DNA of 64,000 nucleotides from Ailanthus altissimus (lineage: Eukaryota > Streptophyta > Magnoliopsida > Sapindales > Simaroubaceae): contig OX327699.1 in assembly GCA_946807835.1 (NCBI GenBank), positions 25,222,014-25,286,013 on the forward strand. The letters are read 5' to 3'. Each line of letters opens with the position of its first letter. The first letter of the stretch is position 1. The notes under the pieces were generated by a model, which ran no database searches, was not told the origin of the DNA, and saw nothing but the letters and a program-made list of their open reading frames with translations. Shown here in pieces: positions 12,647 through 23,801 of the stretch. The position numbers and the translations under genes were made by a program.

Positions 12647-12848
12647 AAAGAGATTAATAGTATTGTTAGTGACATAACCATAAAAAACACAATAAATTGT
12701 ATATTTTATTGTATAAAATAATGTATAAAGATGACCTTTATATAAGTTTAAGACAAATACAAAATAAAAAATTTAAGAAAAGCAAAGAATATTTTATATT
12801 AATTACAATATATATGGTAAAACTAAGAGAATATTATGAGAATATTAC

Positions 12849-13770
12849 TTATTTCATAATATACCCTTCAAACTCAAAATGACGAGTAGAAGCAAGTTTG
12901 AATTTGGAGACCAGAGTATGAAAACGACCAGAAAGTAGAGGTTTGATGAAAATATCAATAAGTTGATCGTTATAGGAGATGAAGTAGAGTGTAACAGTGC
13001 CTTGAGAAATATGCTGCCGAATAAAGTGACAATTTGTTTCAATATGCTTAATTCGTTCATGAAAAATATTATTGTGGACGATTTGAATAGCACTCTGATT
13101 GTCACAATAAAGAGGTATAGTGCCAAAGTGAGGAATATCTATATCTTCAAGAAGTCATTGAAATCAAACAATTTCTTGTGTAGTATCAGTAAGGGCACGA
13201 TACTCAACTTGAGTATTAGAACGAGTAATAGCTGTCTGTTTTTACTTTTTTGTGAAAGAAGAGAATCTCTTAAGAAAAGACAAAACTCAGTAGCTAATTG
13301 CCGATCTGTAAAATCACATGCCCAATCTACATTGGCATAAGCTCACAACATAAGAAGGGAGTGAGCTAAAAAATGGAGAACTTGAAAAAATGTACTCTTG
13401 AGATAATGCAGAATATGAAGAACTACTACAAAATGATAGGTATAAAGAGTAGTTATAAACTGACTGACAATGTAAATAGCATAGGCAATATTTGGTCGAG
13501 TGACAATGAGATAAACCAAACTACCAACTAATTGGTAATAAAGAGTAGCATAACTAAGAATAGTATTATCAGAAGATCAGAGTTTAGTATTTAACTCTAA
13601 AGAAATAAAGGTGGTCTTACTATTTGTCAAACCAACTTTGACAAGTAAACTTGATACATATGTAACCCGGGAGAAATAATACTTAATAGAATCAGATAAT
13701 ACTTTAAACTCAATAAAATAATCACAATGATATAACAGAGTGACATCAAAAGTTGGCTTAAAGCAAGTAG
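12849..13770 (-). mobile_element. Ty1/copia pol relic, 3' part
   Basis: Read on the minus strand from 13770 down, it begins in the reverse transcriptase C-terminus (LLVKVGLTNSKTT, then YYQLVGSLVYLIVTRPNIAY and VLHILHYLKS). It continues into RNase H, where AYANVDWACDFTDRQ replaces the usual AYSDADWAG. It ends in the classic copia tail (VSKFKLASTRHFEFEG) with a stop at 12849-12851. Several stops and frameshifts make it inactive. It is cut off on the 13770 side next to a long T run (13779-13792). Sequence at 12600-12848 could be the linked 3' LTR, but no LTR pair is present to prove it. Confidence 0.85.
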
Positions 13771-14464
13771 ATGGGATTTTTTTTTTTTTTTTGTGTGTTA
13801 CACTAATGCTTACATATCATTAAGTTCCGGGCCTATATCATTGTCAGGCTTAAATTCTCTCTCATTAAAGATTTTGATCACGTAGGCACAAGGTTCAATG
13901 GTGATGACTGATGATCAGCCTCAAATGTTAACAAAACTCCACGCTTTTGACTTGCAAAATATCATGCAAACTTGGTGAATCTTTTGTTGTTGAGCCAATA
14001 GAATCTTAGTGCATGAGACTTGCGACAATCGCCATTTTTGGCGACCCCAGTTGCCACAACATCAGATGACTAAAAGTTTAGTTCACATCAATTAGGTGCA
14101 ATTACAAGGGCCATAATACATATGATTTATTAGTTCAATGATGGAAGATAACAACAGCTTCAAAGTGCGTGATTAATGATTGAACAAAGAAGAATTACCA
14201 ATGTACTGACACAAGTGCATTGAAATATCTTTGGTTTAAACTTCAAAAACATTTTCCTATTTTCTCGGCGAAACTGATGGGCAAGTCTCTTTGCCTCAAT
14301 AATAACAGGTCGTTTTCGGCTTTGGGAAGGAGAAGGACAAAAGCCCTAGCCTTGGGCTCTCTCTCCTCAGTTTTTACCATTGCATTGGGCTTAACCTTGT
14401 TACAGTTTTGTTAGGTCTATGCACTATTCAGTGCATAGCCAGAATCACATTTATCACGTAGCGC
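13771..14464. other. Gene-free interval with poly-T tract
   Basis: A T-rich run at 13779-13792 marks the edge of the copia relic. The rest contains no supported coding region. A 64-codon plus-strand frame at 14220-14414 has no recognisable family and no homologue-like features. Confidence 0.4.
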
Positions 14465-14770
14465 GTTGCAGAGATCTCGATGGCATATGGCAGGTAATGG
14501 ATGGCGATAGATTCTTAGCAGAGGGCTAAACGCAAAAGAGAAACGTACGGATTCCATTTTTCATTTGGAGGTTTTGAGTACTTTTCTGAATCTCGGATGC
14601 TATTGCAGTGACTAGATTTAGTTTTTAAATTTTATTATTACTTGTTTCTCAAATCTAAGCGAGTCAATTTCACAGGAGATAATTCTGGGTCCTCCGGGAA
14701 TCATGGTCAAACTGCACGTTTCATTCCTTGCCACAAAAGGGCACATACCTACCCAGCCACACGAATAGAA
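14465..14770. repeat. Copy 1 of a diverged direct repeat
   Basis: Blocks here recur in the same order at 15838-16150. They are CGTACGGATTC followed by TTTCATTTG (14546-14568 and 15915-15937), then the GTGACTAGATT/GTGATCTAGTCAC region, GAGTCAATTTCAC (14661) versus GAGTCAATTCAC (16050), and ATCATGGTCAAA (14699) versus ACCATGGTCAAA (16087). No conserved reading frame is seen. It may be an old segmental or transposon-derived duplication. Confidence 0.55.
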
Positions 14771-15837
14771 AATATATTATTTATAGTTACCTATAATATA
14801 TTAATACACAGGTGTTTTCTTTAAATTTTCTGCAATATCTAAATTTGAAGATCACTATTGTACGTTCAAAAAGGAAAAAAGAAAAAATATATATATCACC
14901 ATGTTAGCACATTTTATTTTTGATCTTTTCTTTTTTGAAATTGGATTCATTCATAATGGTTCTGGTCTTTGGCTAACAAATTAAAGGGCCGATAAATTAC
15001 TCGAGATTTGTTAAAAAAATAAATAAATTACCCCAGATATCAAAAATGATATCCAATTAACTTTTAATTGATAATTTTTTTTTTGTTACTGAAGACACCT
15101 TTTGAGAGAGAGAAACCGACGGGTAGAAGCTTCGTTTATATACGGAAAAGATATCTTGGCTATTGTTAGTTTTCTGTTTCTTAATTTTTTTTTTATTAAA
15201 TTTTTAGTTTAGTATCTCTTTCAATCAAATATCAAAAATTAATAAAAACACAAAAAAATTTACCAAAAGAAGTGCAATGTTATGAGTTATGACAGTGCCG
15301 AATCTTAAAAAAAAAAACAAAACTGAAAGGGGCTATATCGTTATCAAAATTTGTCGTCAAGTTAATCCATACAGCTACGAATATGGGTTTTGTTTTGTAA
15401 CCCTTGCTCCTTACCCTAAGAATCGGAACTCTTTTCATAGCCGTATCAGATATGACGTTAAAAGAAAATTTAACTTGACACTAACTTGGGGGAAAAGATC
15501 GAGTTAAATAGTAAATTCTTGTAATTTGAGCCAACTGAAAAAAAGCTTGACAATTGACGTCACAACATATGATTAATTAAAGATCTCCTTCAACAATTGC
15601 AAGAAGAAGCTGCATTATGTACATGTGCATGGAAGAAGTTCAGTTTATACTCCATAAAATGAAACTCAGAAAACTGTGAGCATTCAAAAAGGTCAAAACA
15701 GTCAATAATCTCGTCCCTTAGCCTACTGTGTTGCATTGGGATCGCATTGTATTCTTGTTCCATTTATTAAACGCTCCTACTTCCTTCCAATCATTCAATT
15801 CCTGTAATATTTTAATACGAGAGTAGGTCCATGAACG
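14771..15837. other. AT-rich spacer between the two diverged repeats
   Basis: Homopolymer-rich sequence with no supported gene. A 72-codon frame (15289-15507) has no recognisable family. Confidence 0.4.
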
Positions 15838-16150
15838 CACAAATCTCCATGCACAGGCACCAATGGTGGCAACACACAACAGAGACATTGCGGGAGCCCA
15901 GAAGAGACAAGAGGCGTACGGATTCTACCTTTCATTTGTAAGTTTGTTACGTTGAGTCTTCTCTGATGTGATCTAGTCACTAAAGCAGTTTTCAGATCCC
16001 ATCTCTTAATTACCATTTGAAAAATATAACATGGAGATGCCAGGGAAAAGAGTCAATTCACTTATGATAATTTTGTCCATTCGAGAACCATGGTCAAAGA
16101 GGCCCATTTGATGTTTCATTTATACAAGATCTAATTCAGAACTCAAAACA
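15838..16150. repeat. Copy 2 of a diverged direct repeat
   Basis: Partner of the segment at 14465-14770, about 1.37 kb away in the same orientation. The spacing between matched blocks is similar in the two copies, which argues for true duplication rather than chance. Confidence 0.55.
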
Positions 16151-16702
16151 AGTGGAACGTTTTACTGTATAATATTTACTATCAATGATCGCATCAATTG
16201 GGAAAAAAATTTCTCACCACCTCAAAATATCACTTCATTCAGTATCTTTCTGAGAAAGGCTTCATTAATTCATTTGTTGCCTTTCTGGGGGGTAAAACGT
16301 ACGCATTTTAAATCAATGCACACCAAATATTTTGTACAAAACTTTTCACAAACAAGGTAGCTCAAAGGCATCAGAAGATAAGGGCTTAAGCTTCACCATT
16401 TCTGGCTAACAACACCCTTTACTCTGAGAGCATCACATGCAAGTTATAAAACGCCTTAACGTGGACCCGTGTGTAATTTACTACTTAGGAGAACTTAAAA
16501 TCTGAAGGAGAAGCTCACTGACTCTGAGCTGATCAATGTAAAGGAACATAACATAAGAGTTTGTACATTGTTTCTTGTTCGCCTAAAAATAAGAAATAAA
16601 TAAAAAGTGTGTTGTTTACATAATTAATGTGTTAAAAAAATTGAGTAGCCAAAGACCACAGTTAGGTCTGGTCCAAAAAGAGTAGGGGAGAGAAAAGGTT
16701 GT

Positions 16703-16726
16703 GCTTCAGCTTCAGCTTCAGCTTCT
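16703..16726. repeat. Hexanucleotide (GCTTCA)n repeat
   Basis: Three perfect GCTTCA units followed by GCTTCT. It sits in an otherwise unassigned stretch with slightly higher GC (16640-17050). No gene is attached to it. Confidence 0.8.
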
Positions 16727-19700
16727 GTTTCTGGGGTTGGGGTGGGCAAAGAAAAGCAGAGGCAATTAATGCGAATTAACTCTTTTTTGGCCGTAGAAAT
16801 GCGATGAACACGTGAAATACTGCAACATTAAATGCAGCTATATTATTTTATTTTAAATTGATGTCCAACGGCGAAAGGCTGAGAGAAGGAGAGTCGTTAA
16901 CTTTTTCTTGTAGCAGTGATGGTTGGAATTTTGACTTATGTTGAAGCAAAAGAACAGTTAAGACGCGGCTCCGCAGTCAATAGTAGCGATATGGACATAA
17001 TTTGAGTAGCAATAAAGAGAGCGGAGGAAGAATTAGACCTTTCAAACAAAGGAAATTTTCGTAAATAGGTTTTTTTTTTTGGGTAAAATTTTAATTTAGT
17101 CAACTATAAATTTTTTTAACTTTTGTAGTTAAAAATTTAATAAATTGATAAAAATACTATTATTTTATATATGAGTCTCATCAATTCAAAATTTAAATAT
17201 AAACTTCATAATATTTATAAAAAAAAAAAACACACACACACATAAACTTGAAATTTTGAAAATTTAAATTCAATCATCAAACATGAATATATCATATTGT
17301 TGTAAGAAAATTGAGATTGATATGTATATTTTATATTTTTTTTATTTTTTTGTGTTTTATATAAATTTAAAATTCATTTAAGATATATATATTAAGATTA
17401 ATATTTATTTTTGTAAACAAATATATTATCTAAAACAAATGCATTGTGTAATAATATTAGTTATTAATTATGAAATGAAAAGAATAGAAAATTCAGAAGA
17501 AAAAAAAATTGTGTTTTGTGAGCACCTCTTATTATGCCAGGCTCAATAAGAAATTATCATGCTCATTATGGGTGCGATATGAGGGCAATATTTGCTCCCT
17601 TTATTTTTTTTTAATATTTAAATATTATTATTATTTACAATATATTTTTTTTTACTTATATTAATTTTATTTTTATTATTATTTATATTACATATTTCAT
17701 CTATTTTATTATTTATAATATTTATTTTATAATGTATAGTATAATTTATTTATTTTATTTATTAAAATTAAATTTATATTTATCTAAATTTAAGTTTGTA
17801 TTCTTTATTAAAATTATATTTATTTTATTTAATTATATTATGTGTTAATTACTTAAATTAATTATATTATTTATTTAAATTTTATAATAATATGGCTAAA
17901 TTAAATAATTAACATATAATATCATTAAATAAAATAAATATAATTTTAATAAATAAATAAAAATTTAAATCTAAATCAATCTAAATATATTTTTAAGTAA
18001 ATAATATAAATAAAATTATAAATAAATCGGTTATAAAATTAAAAAATAAAAATATCAATTACTGTAGTTGGCATTGTTTACGAATACTGTTAAAATAATA
18101 AAAATAATATTTTTGTCCGCTTTTAAATTATATGACTAAAAAAAATTAAAAAAATTGATAAAGTTGGCTAAATAAGAAAAATGACTCCAACAAATTAACT
18201 ACTTATAAAGAAATTCCCTCGAAAAAAAAAAGTTGTGTTGGGTTAAATCACCCAAAATGAAATCCCTTTGTGAAAAAGACCTAGCATTCTAAACTATGAA
18301 GTTTTTACTTCAATCTAAAGATAACACATGTCTGAATTTATCATTATTAAATTCCTTCACATGTAGTTTTAGATTCTCAACCTCAATGTGCTTCGGTTCT
18401 CTTAAGAAGGCTTCGATGTTTAACATGTTTTCTTTTTAAAATAAAGATTTTGTGTTTAAACTAACTTAAACTGCACTAACTAAACTTATTACCATCATAA
18501 AGAGATACTTTTTTTAGCAAACTAATTAAGTTTTGGCTACGTTACAATTGGCTGTAAGAAGTATTGAAATGTAAACAAGAACTACTAAAGATTTGAAAAT
18601 GTTTCATTTAATTACATTATGTTAGTTGCGTTATTTTAATTTTAAAGATGTAAGGGTAAATAAATTATTTGATTATTTATTTTTTCTTTCTATTTTTCTT
18701 CTAACTTATCAAACTTTTCCTATAAAAATTAACTAACAAACCCTATTTGTTTTAGAATATTTTAATTTTCAATTTATTGACTTAGTAGATTCAATTTTTA
18801 ACTATATCTATTTTTTTAGTTTATAAAATTAAAATGGTGCATTTGAACATATTTTATATTTAAGGGAAAAAAAATAAATTTTCATATATCTGCTATACAA
18901 ATTCTAAAATAGAGGTAGCAAAATGGTAGTTAGCTTAAACATTTTAAATTTGTAGTAATTTTTTTATGACACTTTAATATTATTTTTTTACCAAAATTTT
19001 AATACCGAAATAAAAATTAAGGGTGGACAAATAAAATAGAGAACTAAAAAGTTAAATTGAATCGAATTGGTTTAATTTATTTTTAAAAAAAATCGTTTGA
19101 TTTTTATTTAAAAAAACCGACTAATTTAATTTAATTTTTTTAAAATAAAAATCAATCCAAAAAAACTGATTTTTTAAATAAAATAATATTTATTTACCGG
19201 ATGACATTTATTTAAATCGGATTGAACCAGAAAAAATCGATTCTTTTTTTTTCTTCAAAATACTAAACTGTACCGTGCCCATGAAAATTACCCTGTAAAA
19301 AAGTGGAGAATTCTTAACTTGATAGAGGAATTAAGATCAATAATTGCTCTTTTATCTTCTGAAGGGAAAATTGACGCAACATAAGCATTTCCTTTCACCA
19401 CAATCAATAGAAAATGAGGGAAAGAGCAAGAACAATTTTTGATACTCGCATTTTGATCGATTAAGAGCACTTAGTTACAAGTTAATCAAATCTACCCTAA
19501 GTAAATATGTAGGATTTTGCATTTTCTTACATGGCAGTTGAAACGGCTAAGAGCTAAAACTTTACCGCACAGCATCAAAGTTCTGATCCCACTTGCTATC
19601 AGAATATCTCTAGTGAAGGCTTTAATAACTCATCTAACTAACACTAACATAATATGTGATTCTAAGACACAAAGGAAAAATGACTGGAAGCACCTCCTCG

Positions 19701-19912
19701 TGCTTGCAAGGCCATGGATTTTTATCTGCCTCCCCCAATGCAATGACATTCGCAAATCCAAACAAAAGAAAGCATGTTCTGTGATAAGTCGCAAGCTGCA
19801 CAAAAACATTTAAGATTTTTGTTCATATTCATGAACTGGAAGTCAAAAGAAAATGTTCAAGATTGACCAAAAATATTAAGTATGGGGAATAAATATTAGA
19901 CCAGAAACTTGA
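16727..19912. other. Gene-free, strongly AT-rich interval
   Basis: From 17070 to 19280 the sequence is extremely AT-rich, with runs of A, T and TAAA-type words and no supported gene. An inverted repeat lies near 17800-17952. Segment 19040-19260 alternates AATCGAATT, AAATCG and ACCGA words, as in degraded retrotransposon spacers. The last several hundred bases before 19913 probably include the 3' UTR of the RRP40 gene. Confidence 0.45.
17800..17952. repeat. AT-rich imperfect palindrome, MITE-like
   Basis: The arm at about 17801-17845 (starting ATTAAAATTATATTTATTTT) is matched by its reverse complement at about 17908-17952 with about two mismatches over 45 bp. Weaker pairing continues outward for perhaps another 80 bp. 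Such foldback structures are typical of miniature inverted-repeat elements. No clear target duplication was found, and low complexity makes part of the pairing unsurprising. Confidence 0.5.
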
Positions 19913-22900
19913 TCACTTAATTCTCTGAAACAGTTTCTCCACCATAATTTTCTGCTGCACTGCACCCAAAGATTCTGAATTCATGATTGCATTACTAACA
20001 ACAACCACTGTGGATGGAGATTCAGCATTTACCTATCAAATAAGCAATTTAGAAGGAAATAGGAGTATTGGTAAGTGTTGTATCAAAGGTTAGTAAGTTC
20101 TAGAATTGCAAGTAGAAAACATCTCAACTAAGTATGTGCTCTGCCCAGTACGAGTATTAATAACATACCCAAACCCGGCCATTCAACCCAACAGCTATCT
20201 CAAAGGAGAGTTGCTTCCCGAGACCCTCAAGAACTGGACATGTTGGTGAGCTTAGCAGCCTAAGAAAATAAAAGGTTAATCATATTCAAGGAAGATAATG
20301 AAAAACCAACAAGCTAATAATTGTTGCAACAGTGAAACTGTGTTTTTGTGTCGAAAAATATATCTCAACCATCTCTAATGAGTTAGAATAAGAAAAACAA
20401 AAATCTCACGTCCTTGATAGACCAGATGAAGTTTCAAACATGTAACCATCTTTAAGGAGGCCAAATTCTGCTGCTTTTCCACTGGCTATAAAACACATGA
20501 CAAATCTACAGGAAGGTCAAGCCACAATCCACCGAAAACAAAAACAAGATTTCTACAGGAAACTGATAAGTAGAACCTCCACATGAAAATATAAGGCACT
20601 TTAATTTCTAACCATCAGTGCATGACAGCTCGGGATTCATGCCAGGATTTGCCTTCACAATCCGAACACAAAGCAGAGAACCTATCTGTACCAAGGAGGT
20701 TAAAATGTGTAATTCCTCAACAAACATAATGTAAGAGGAGAAGATAAAGACAAACAAAAAGAAAGAAATTTAGGATTACATATTCCAAAAGTACAAAGCA
20801 ATAATCAAAATGATGCTTCACAATGTTCCACTCATGCCCATCTTAACCTAGAATAAAGTCAAAAACATGCATTAAAAATCGATATCATTGTGCATATCAG
20901 GAAAGATCTTATGCTCCAAGGGTTAGTAGGACTTAGCTTCCCCCTTGCAAAGAAAGTTCCTTATCTTAATTTTACCTTTCCGTACTATATGAACATATAT
21001 TGTTTATATTCATGTAGCAGAAAACCATGGAGTTGAAATGATGCATGGTTGTTGAAACAGCTTCACATATCTAATGCAGAGGCTAATAAGGCGATATGAG
21101 ATGAATCTCCAGTGTAAATGTTGACATAAGTAAAGAATGTACTACTTCATCTTTACAACTAACGAAACAAACGTAAAGGATGTACCATTTCGTCTTTACA
21201 ACAAACAAATACATATAACTTCTGAACTTTACGCACCTCAAACTTTGGTATGTTTCTCCTGGTTCCTCCTTCAAATGCAAGCACAGGTAAAAATGCTATT
21301 GTAGGTCCTTTAATGTCCACAAGGAAGTTCTGTACGTAAAAAGTATTTAGTCAACCAGGCAAAAGGTATTCTTTTGAGTTGACAAAAGTACATGTGAACT
21401 TTATAATTGTGTACAATGAGGAAAAATGGATGTAAAACATTAGCATTACACATGAAGTTGCAAGATGCTGCAACTAGGAGGGTCTGGACTTATGCTTTTT
21501 ATTTGAAAATTAAGGAGCCAACTTAAAAAAAGAAAGCAAAAGAGCCAACTTGAGATGGATTGTGGTAAATTCATCTAAACAAAACAACTTAACCATCATT
21601 TGAGCAAATTCATCATAGTAGCTTCCAGAAAGCAAAAGAGCCAACTTATGATTGTTTGTCATGTCATTTGTACATATCCTTAATATGCTTAAAACTCAAT
21701 TTTTTTCTCCCCTTTTAACTACTTCAATTCATACAATCTTTGATCATTGCCCCTTCTTTCCATCGACTTGGAATATATCTTACTTGTCCATATGGGGAAA
21801 TGATTAGGGTTCTTCATAGAATCGCATTGTGATTAATCCAATTTTGCCTCTAGATTTTTGAATGATTATTGAAAACAAAAATACTCTCACAATATGCATG
21901 ACCTAAAGGGAATACGGTTGTGATTTTCCCATGTCCTTGCATAAACTAGTCAATCCCTCAAGATATAAGAGAAATTGCTAACTTGCAATAATAAATTTCT
22001 CTTGTGACTTTCCTTAAACCTTCTCAAAATTAAAATGCAACAAAGCAAAAATAGTCAAAACACCAAATATAATAATACATTAAACTATGTCAAAAGTGCT
22101 TACATCCACTTTACAGTCTACAACAACTCCGAGAACAGTATCCTCCACGCTAGGTACATACTGTATAAAGAACAGAATTATTATATCAAAAATTGAAGGG
22201 GTAGGGGCAAAGCATAATAGGAGCCAAGTGATAATAAAAGGAGATGAACTCAGCTAAACAAAACACCATACCCACCCTTTTCTGAGAGCTTTCAATCCAG
22301 TATTTGTTTGGCTTTGAGAACCTTAGTTTTCCGGCTTTCATGACAGAAATTGAATCACAATCCTGAAGATCATCCAAAATGAATGACAGTCATCCCCAAA
22401 TACTGGAATACAGATTACAAAAGCAAGTTTAACTGTTTTATTCTATTTATTGTTTAATTAAATTTTTATTATTAGTTGCTGCAGGCCAAAAATAAAAATC
22501 TATAAATCTCAAACTATAGTGCTTTCTGAGACTTTTTTGTAGAAAGAAATGTCTATAACACAGCTTAGATAAATAAGGAAGAATAAATAAGCACTCTAAA
22601 CTTTTATCAGTTATGAATCAGAGAATTGAAAATAAGAGCTCCCACAACTGCTGGAAAAAAAAGGAATACTAAATATAACCCTAAAGAGTCTCAGCCGGCA
22701 TGTTTTCTTCAAAAGCTTTACAAATAAAAAAGATATCTTCATAACTTTTAACAGATTCAGAAAAGAAATGGAGTTTCTTCAAGCAAAAAGAGACACAGTT
22801 TGAGATAAGCCACATGGCAAGACATGAAGATAATTACTTGTAACCACACAAGAATCTTTGTCCAATCGCTCCTGTATCAATAATTGACAACTTCAATATA

Positions 22901-23485
22901 ATTATTTCATGATTTTACAAACCATATTCATATGATAAGGAAGAAAGAAAAGAAAAAAAATCCCAAAACTAATATTAACACAATATAAATCGTAAACCAA
23001 GTACCCAACTATCCCATAAGAGCAAACACAAAACAAAACTCAACCAAGACAATGAATAACTTAATAAGAGGTAAATTCACTATAGTATAAATTGTCTCAA
23101 TGTAAATTGCGGAGCATTATAATTTCAAGTAAAAAGAAAAAAAAAATGCTAATTGACTACAGTTTAAATACAAACAGCTGAAATTCAACCAAGTGTAAAG
23201 AGACCTGACGAAGGCCGCCGCCAAGCTTGATGGTCTGGTTTGTCATGCTAGAGAGATCGAGCACCACATCTCCTGGAACCTAAAACAGAAAAAATAACCA
23301 AATTCTCTTTTTTTTTTAAAACAAAAACTTTATCGTATCATAAAGATAAGAAATGCACATAAAAGAAAAGAAATAGAGCAAGAACCAAAGAGCACAGAGG
23401 AGAATCGAAGAATAGACAATAAGAAAGTAATCACCGCTGTCTTATCGACGAAGGTCGCCGTTGAAACCGATGCCTTAGTTTCCAT
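19913..23485 (-). CDS. RRP40: Exosome complex component RRP40
   Basis: Nine coding exons: 23435-23485, 23205-23279, 22276-22362, 22104-22160, 21237-21329, 20613-20685, 20410-20485, 20169-20259 and 19913-20032. All junctions are GT-AG and in frame, giving 240 aa, about the length of plant RRP40. The protein opens METKASVSTATFVDKTAVPG. It then has the N-terminal strand region (VVLDLSSMTNQTIKLGGGLR), the S1-like part (RYVPSVEDTVLGVVVDCKVD, LAFEGGTRRNIPKFEIG) and the KH part (PELSCTDASGKAAEFGLLKD, IAVGLNGRVWVNAESP). RRP40 is one of the S1/KH cap subunits of the RNA exosome, which degrades and trims RNA in nucleus and cytoplasm. It is divergently arranged with the PPR gene. The start was chosen because TATFVDKTAVPGD matches the family start; an upstream in-frame ATG (23557) is less likely. 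Confidence 0.93.
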
Positions 23486-23801
23486 TATTGATAAAATTGG
23501 AGGGAGCTCTTGAGACTGAAAAGTAGGTATCGAATTCGAAACGAAGCAAATATTCACTAAACTTTTCTTGGGGGTTATCTGTGACCTTTTAGTATGATGT
23601 TAGGATATTATTATTAATTAAAAAAAATTTGGGATGTTTTTATAAATAGATTTCATTTTTATGTATATTTTAAAAAGTAACAGGGAGACGTACGGCACCA
23701 CTTCTACAAAACGCACGTTTCTCGTCGGTAGTTGTTCTGTTGTCCAACGGCATTTTAAAGTCGACTTCGAGCTCTAGAAAGTCCAAAACAGAGGGAAAAA
23801 A
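23486..23801. promoter_or_regulatory. Shared upstream region of RRP40 and the PPR gene
   Basis: Only 316 bp separate the two start codons on opposite strands, so both 5' leaders and core promoters must lie here. The central part is AT-rich (23600-23680). The PPR side is more GC-rich and contains CCAACGGCATTTTAAAGTCG near 23743-23762. The arrangement suggests a bidirectional promoter; no TATA box is certain. Confidence 0.6.

Noticed and set aside
12963..13340. 125-codon plus-strand frame
   Set aside because: It is the antisense shadow of the copia reverse transcriptase/RNase H relic on the minus strand.
14220..14414. 64-codon frame with a hydrophobic end
   Set aside because: No recognisable family, no leader or context, and it lies in a repeat-rich interval.
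22838..22871. Possible extra RRP40 exon after a CAG acceptor
   Set aside because: It would be 34 nt long and break the frame. RRP40 relatives go directly from GGGLRQ to the next exon. It could at most be a poison exon; no transcript evidence is available.
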